Source: Bacteroidota bacterium (GTDB lineage Bacteria > Bacteroidota > Bacteroidia > CAILMK01). Taken from it: a stretch of 19,462 bases of DNA. The translations under genes were made by a program, and so were the position numbers. This document shows, piece by piece, positions 15,573 to 19,462 of the stretch. A model generated the notes under the pieces. The model worked only from the letters and a program-made list of their open reading frames with translations, did not search any database and was not told the origin of the DNA. Where the stretch lies: assembly GCA_013287095.1 (NCBI GenBank), contig JABDEJ010000045.1:1-19462 (forward strand), given 5' to 3'. How positions within the stretch are numbered: position 1 is the first letter of the stretch; every line of letters starts with the position of its first letter.

Positions 15573-16356
15573 TTTCGCGTTCAATTTTTATTAAGACCCC
15601 GACTACAGTTCCAGTTTGTGCCGCTACCAATGCCGCATCTTCTCCTTCTGGTGCCAAAACATTTTCTACGGCACCAATTTCAATATCAAATAGTTCTGGG
15701 GTTGTTATTATATTTTGATACGATGGCATCGCACCAATACCCTCATTCCATTTCTGAAGACATTTTTGTTTTTTTGCATCAATGTCACCCAAAGCAAGTA
15801 TTTCAGGATCTGTATCTAACCGCTCGATAAAAACGCAATAACATATTTCCAATTGATTTTCTCCAACGTTTGGATCTTTTTCGGCCATTGCGTGAGCTAA
15901 CCGATCAATATCTGCAATGATCTTTTTCGAATATTGATTGATAGCTTTACATTCTATTCCGACTTTGCTATATTCTTCATCATTTTCATTATTTGTTGAA
16001 ATGACAATATCAATTCTTCCTTTTGTGCCCCTTTTAGGAAAATGATCGCCCCTATATATGCGGTTTCTTACGTCCAGCTCTGCATAAATATTGTCTTCAT
16101 TTTCTGGAATTCTAACTATATAAGCAGGAAAGGCTTTTTCTAAAAAAGTTTTTGAATTATTTTCTAAAAATATGCGATAACCTCTATCTTCGATGTCATG
16201 ATTCCATGAATCAAGGCGTTCAAAAATTTTTACCTGGATAAGGCTTTCAATCATTTTTGATTGAAAGCGATTATAGGTAACCAAAGCAGAAATATTCAAT
16301 CGATAAGCATCATTTGCGCCCATCTTTAAGGCATTTTCGAGTTCAGGTATGTTCAT
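15562..16356 (-). CDS. Protein with PD-(D/E)XK-like signature, between the CBASS E2 gene and hsdS
   Basis: 264 residues, family not recognised. The middle contains KGRIDIVIS (D116) and, 19 residues later, KVGIECKAI (E135, K137). This is the strand-strand layout D-(x18)-ExK of PD-(D/E)XK nucleases. Helical regions lie on either side: YNRFQSKMIESLIQVKIFERL (segments of about 29-49) and YSKKIIADIDRLAHAMAE. The C-terminal third is mixed, ending in a beta-like TGTVVGVLIKI. The gene starts 47 bases after the E2 gene and overlaps hsdS by 11 bases. It may be the effector of the short type II CBASS (nuclease effectors of this size exist), or an accessory nuclease of the restriction system. The catalytic triad is inferred from spacing only. 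Confidence 0.6.
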   Translation of the reverse strand: MNIPELENALKMGANDAYRLNISALVTYNRFQSKMIESLIQVKIFERLDSWNHDIEDRGYRIFLENNSKTFLEKAFPAYIVRIPENEDNIYAELDVRNRIYRGDHFPKRGTKGRIDIVISTNNENDEEYSKVGIECKAINQYSKKIIADIDRLAHAMAEKDPNVGENQLEICYCVFIERLDTDPEILALGDIDAKKQKCLQKWNEGIGAMPSYQNIITTPELFDIEIGAVENVLAPEGEDAALVAAQTGTVVGVLIKIERENEG

Positions 16357-16403
16357 TTTCTTATATTCTTTAATTTGCAGTTGTTTACCAAGAAATTATG
16401 GAT

Positions 16404-16874
16404 TTAGAGATTCCCATTTGAATTGTGTTTGGAAATTTCAGGAAGAGCAGCTTTTTCTACATCGTGCTTTGTGCCACCCCCATGCCAGATACCGGTTCCT
16501 ACCCATATTTCATAATGATAAAGCCACTCGCTTGCCCAGGGAATTATTGTCTGTGTGTATAGCTTGCCAACGTTCCATTCAATGCCATCAGGATAGTATA
16601 AGCATAGCTGCTGTTTTGGCGTAGAGTAAACATGGGGTAGGGTAGTTTTTCCTTCAGCAAGTTGTAGCTTTGGTTCTGATACGAAAAACTTAACGCCACA
16701 ATTTATTTTATAAACGAGCTTGACCTTATATTCATCACCTATAGGTGAAGGGCAAAGAGTATGGACCCATGTCAATTCATGGTCACGGGTTCGATGTACA
16801 TTGCTTCCGGGGAACATACTCTTCAGGTTGCCCTCTTGCACAATGAGCGGAATCCTTTTAATTTTCCTGCCCAT
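16404..16874 (-). CDS. E2-only ubiquitin-conjugase-like protein of short type II CBASS (Cap2-type)
   Basis: 156 residues. The pattern fits a UBC/E2 fold without E1: LPHVYSTPKQQLCLYYPDGI puts P80-H81 ten residues before C91, the same arrangement as the HPN...C of canonical E2 enzymes. W100 and the highly conserved TIIPWASEWLYHYEIW (about 109-124) and GIWHGGGTKH (128-137) follow. In type II CBASS the conjugating enzyme forms a covalent bond with the C-terminus of the CD-NTase and primes its activity. In short versions only the E2 is encoded, with no E1 and no JAB peptidase, as here. The ATG overlaps the end of the CD-NTase gene by 17 bases, so the two are coupled. C91 as the catalytic cysteine is inferred from alignment by eye; other cysteines are C41 and C59. 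Confidence 0.82.
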   Translation of the reverse strand: MGRKIKRIPLIVQEGNLKSMFPGSNVHRTRDHELTWVHTLCPSPIGDEYKVKLVYKINCGVKFFVSEPKLQLAEGKTTLPHVYSTPKQQLCLYYPDGIEWNVGKLYTQTIIPWASEWLYHYEIWVGTGIWHGGGTKHDVEKAALPEISKHNSNGNL

Positions 16875-18084
16875 GAAAATTATGTTGAGGTATTTTAGTT
16901 CCTTGGCTCCCCAGAATTCCTGTTACAGCAGCCATTCTATGATTGCCCGATTCAGTTAATAACCGGGCATTATCGCCCAGGTTGCTAAAAGCAGTTGTTA
17001 CTTCTCTTTGCCCAAAGCTGTTTCCAAGGGCTTCTTGAATTCGGTAAGAGCCCCTTTCACCTGTGGCCTTTTCGACATCCAATTTTATCTGTTTTATCCA
17101 TTTATTGAAGTTTTCTTCCTTTTGTGGATTATCAGGCCATTTATCAGCAAAGTTTTCCATTGCATTAACTGGATTAGGAATCCATTTTATGAATTTGCGC
17201 AATACCGGGTCGTATCGCTCCTGAATCATTTCCGGCATTCTATCTATTATATTCAGCAATCCCTGAATAATGCTGGTTTCTTTTTGGTATGCCATTCCAG
17301 CAAGAGTCGTTATAATAATAGAAATTGGCTTATCACAATTCCCGTTAAACATGATGTCTCTATGGCGTTTTAATATTTGTACCATACGCACCAGAGGCTC
17401 CTTTTCCGATCTATATAACGGAACTGGTTGAACAGCTTCAAGCAGGGTGAAAGCCTTTTGAAATTCTAAAGATGCCTGCCTTTCAAACCACATAGCATAC
17501 CCAAATGGGTTGCTTTTTAACCATTCATCAGGATTTGTGGCATCGCGATAGTTAAATGATTCTTTATCAGTTATACGGATTGCCAAATCCTCAACATTTG
17601 TAACCTTTTCCCATCTATTAGACAATGACTTTTCTATCAATATCTTAAAATTGCTGCTCATAATTGAGGGTAAGATGTCCAGATGAAACTTAGCTGAATC
17701 GGCATATTTTAGTGTCCAACAGCGGCGGCCTTCTTCATCCAACAACCTTTTATAGGTCGCGTGTGCACTTAGTCTATCACCAACTATTTTTTTCAAGTTA
17801 AACTGTGTCCATTCTGCTTTTTTAGCCTCAAGACGGCAAACCAGGTCAATATCCAGTTCGTCATCTTCACGTATAGGTTTGGTTATAGCTCCATAAAGGA
17901 AAGAGCCTTGTGGCAATATTTCAGGTTTATAAGGTGCCAAGGGTGATTCTGGATGTGCCAACCATTCTCCGACATGTTCATAAGTTGTTACGGCAGCATC
18001 GTGCTGCTCTTTTGAAATATCAAGAGATTTAGCGAGTTCCGTAAAAATTTTATTAAACTCCTCGCGTTGTTCAGGTGTTAACAT
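16858..18084 (-). CDS. CD-NTase of the E2-dependent (short type II) CBASS
   Basis: 408 residues. Catalytic residues are visible: G60-S61 in LPQGSFLYGAITKPI, then D78 and D80 in EDDELDIDLVCRL, and a third aspartate D136 in KFHLDILPSI. The helical C-terminal domain is longer than in the second cyclase of this locus. Family knowledge: a SMODS-type nucleotidyltransferase that makes cyclic di- or trinucleotides. The downstream E2 gene overlaps it by 17 bases, marking a short type II CBASS in which the E2 modifies the C-terminus of the cyclase. The visible C-terminus ends in HNFHGQEN, with a glycine three residues before the end rather than at it. It starts 45 bases after the fic stop. Product nucleotide and cognate effector are not identifiable here. 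Confidence 0.87.
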   Translation of the reverse strand: MLTPEQREEFNKIFTELAKSLDISKEQHDAAVTTYEHVGEWLAHPESPLAPYKPEILPQGSFLYGAITKPIREDDELDIDLVCRLEAKKAEWTQFNLKKIVGDRLSAHATYKRLLDEEGRRCWTLKYADSAKFHLDILPSIMSSNFKILIEKSLSNRWEKVTNVEDLAIRITDKESFNYRDATNPDEWLKSNPFGYAMWFERQASLEFQKAFTLLEAVQPVPLYRSEKEPLVRMVQILKRHRDIMFNGNCDKPISIIITTLAGMAYQKETSIIQGLLNIIDRMPEMIQERYDPVLRKFIKWIPNPVNAMENFADKWPDNPQKEENFNKWIKQIKLDVEKATGERGSYRIQEALGNSFGQREVTTAFSNLGDNARLLTESGNHRMAAVTGILGSQGTKIPQHNFHGQEN

Positions 18085-18129
18085 ATGATGTGTTATTTAT
18101 TTTCTTATATATCAAATTATAAATAGACC

Positions 18130-19448
18130 CTATCCATTATTTTGGGGGAGGGCTTTAATACGGTTGTCAATTTCAGTCATAATATCCCGCACAAACCTTG
18201 TTGCCATTTCATTCATTTCCTTTTCTGTTGGGGCCTTATCGTATAGAAATTCTTTAGGTTCCCGGCCTTCTGAAGTATAAATATTGAATGTTACGCTGTA
18301 TTTGTGATCTTCAAAACTTATTTTCAACCCTTTATGTATATCAAAAGCCTGTACTCCCAGCCTTTTTAACTTATTAAAGGATAAATTGATGTCAAGGCTA
18401 TTTATGCCTGGTGTTACGGGTCCCCAGGAGTCACGAATATTTGTTACAAGCTCATTTATATCCTTAACCCCTGAACCAGTCCCGTTGAGGTGGAAGTAGT
18501 GAGTAGTAGAAGCGAACCAGGCTTGGACTTTTTCAAGCTTGTTAAATAGAATTCGAAGAAATGGGTCAATGAACTGGTTTAAAACTTCATCCAAAGTCTT
18601 TTCTGACTTAGTTTCTACAATATCGCTAGAAAATCTTTCAAGGTTTTTCTCAAACAAAGCAAGTTCTTTATCAACATCATCGGGTTCTTCAACGCTTTCA
18701 CCTTTAGCTGCCTTAATTGATAATTCGAGCGACCAAATCAATTGTTCAGTAATGTATTGCATAAAAGAAGCTAAATCTCTGGCATCTGCTTTTTGAAGAG
18801 CGGCATAATAATTTTGTTTGTCAGAAGCTTTGATAATAACAGGCGGAAAACCTCCTTTCAGAAGGATAAAATTCATCACCAGTCTTGCGACTCTGCCATT
18901 TCCATCGTCAAATGGATGGATACTTACGAATTGGTGATGGAAAGTCGCAGCAACCTGAAATGGATGCAGACCTTTGGACCTGTTATAATATCTGTCCATT
19001 AGTTCCTGCATTTTTGCAGGTGTTTCTTCAGGACTTGCAAAAAAGTGCATTTCACCTGAGAGGAGGCGAACAGAATTTGGGGAATCTTTATATTTCCCGA
19101 TCTCAATAAGTCTTTCGGTTTTTTGACCATCGGGAGTTTCAGCCACCTTCCAATATGGCTCAACAAGGATAATTTTATTAAGCGTTCTGATATCCGCTTC
19201 GGTAATATCTCTTTCTTCTTTTGCCCATTCCCTTATAAGTTTAACCGCAGCATCATGGGCTTTCATTTCTTCGTACTCCCGACTGATGTGGTTTCCTTCA
19301 GTTCTGCCAAATATTAAATAAAGCTCAGTTTCGTGATAAGTTAGCGTATTGCCTTCAATATGATTGGAGTTATAATTCCATTCAAGCCTGAATTTTTTCC
19401 ATAGTCTATCCTCATCGCCTTTTGTTCACTTTCTAAATATGTGGCCAT
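18130..19448 (-). CDS. Fic family AMPylase with an apparent one-base frameshift near its N-terminus
   Basis: The continuous frame from ATG 19266 gives 378 residues with the Fic motif HPFDDGNGR (117-125), which transfers AMP to hydroxyl side chains of target proteins. The frame is also open upstream of that ATG to a stop at 19426-19428, without any usable start. This upstream part encodes WKKFRLEWNYNSNHIEGN and further Fic N-terminal sequence. It includes an (S/T)xxxE(G/N) inhibitory-helix motif, SNHIEGN. Upstream of the stop, ATG 19448 (MATYLESEQK) continues in another frame and joins if one A is added to the A4 run at 19420-19423. The repaired protein would have 439 residues with the inhibitory motif at S28-E32-G33. 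The gene is thus either mutated or affected by a base-calling error. It lies between the presumed hsdM (outside the window) and the CBASS genes. Confidence 0.85.
19419..19424 (-). other. Frameshift site in fic (short A run)
   Basis: On the minus strand this is C followed by four A and one G. Reading from ATG 19448 gives ...GAA CAA AAG GCG ATG, which leaves the Fic frame; one extra A gives ...GAA CAA AAA GGC GAT GAG, which continues into the well-conserved Fic N-terminal sequence. A missing A in a homopolymer run is a common mutation and a common sequencing error. The site does not match the usual X XXY YYZ slippery heptamer, so programmed frameshifting is not favoured. Confidence 0.6.
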
Positions 19449-19462
19449 AATTCAGTATTTTA

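Noticed and set aside
16349..16624. Plus-strand open frame of 91 residues opposite the E2 gene
   Set aside because: Antisense shadow; the E2-like minus-strand frame has clear family motifs.
16785..16800. GGGTTCGAT similar to a tRNA T-loop
   Set aside because: Isolated motif within the E2-like gene; no cloverleaf can be drawn.
19419..19428. Programmed -1 frameshifting in fic
   Set aside because: The A4 run lacks the standard slippery heptamer; a lost base or read error is simpler.
1..19462. CRISPR array or retron-type element
   Set aside because: No regularly spaced direct repeats, no cas genes and no reverse transcriptase motifs were seen on either strand.

Overview
The window looks like the chromosome of a Bacteroidota bacterium, probably of the Chitinophagaceae or a related family. 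Evidence: AT-rich coding style, starts without Shine-Dalgarno sequences, promoter-like TAnnTTTG boxes (2668-2675 and 6260-6267, minus strand), an ECF sigma factor with a membrane anti-sigma-like partner, and a GGCATTA-type heptamer repeat between genes. The genus cannot be fixed from the sequence.

Left part (1-4078) is ordinary chromosome. It holds the C-terminal end of an unrecognised protein, a membrane-anchored M23 metallopeptidase, a SixA-like phosphohistidine phosphatase, a small exported Spy-like protein (minus strand), and the ECF sigma/anti-sigma-like pair.

From 4133 to the right edge every gene is on the minus strand, and the content is that of a mobile defence island. Its left end has a two-gene DUF2442/DUF4160 pair and a large serine recombinase (4750-6234). 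Then, in transcription order from the right edge, come: a Fic AMPylase with an apparent one-base frameshift; a CD-NTase overlapping an E2-only conjugating protein (the core of a short type II CBASS); a protein with a PD-(D/E)XK-like signature; HsdS; a CapV-type patatin phospholipase with a second, different CD-NTase (a minimal CBASS); two paralogous single-pass membrane proteins flanking an orphan 205-residue protein; HsdR; and a YgjP/DUF45 metallopeptidase translationally coupled to hsdR. No hsdM is present. It most likely lies just beyond the right edge, upstream of fic.

The whole block reads as one polycistronic type I restriction-modification locus into which two cyclic-nucleotide immune modules and several unrecognised genes have been inserted. 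Spacings are 1-70 bp or overlaps. The most interesting points are the E2-only CBASS with no recognised effector beside it (the PD-(D/E)XK-like neighbour is the best candidate), the duplicated membrane proteins with the orphan gene between them, and the use of the hsdS-hsdR interval as a cassette site.
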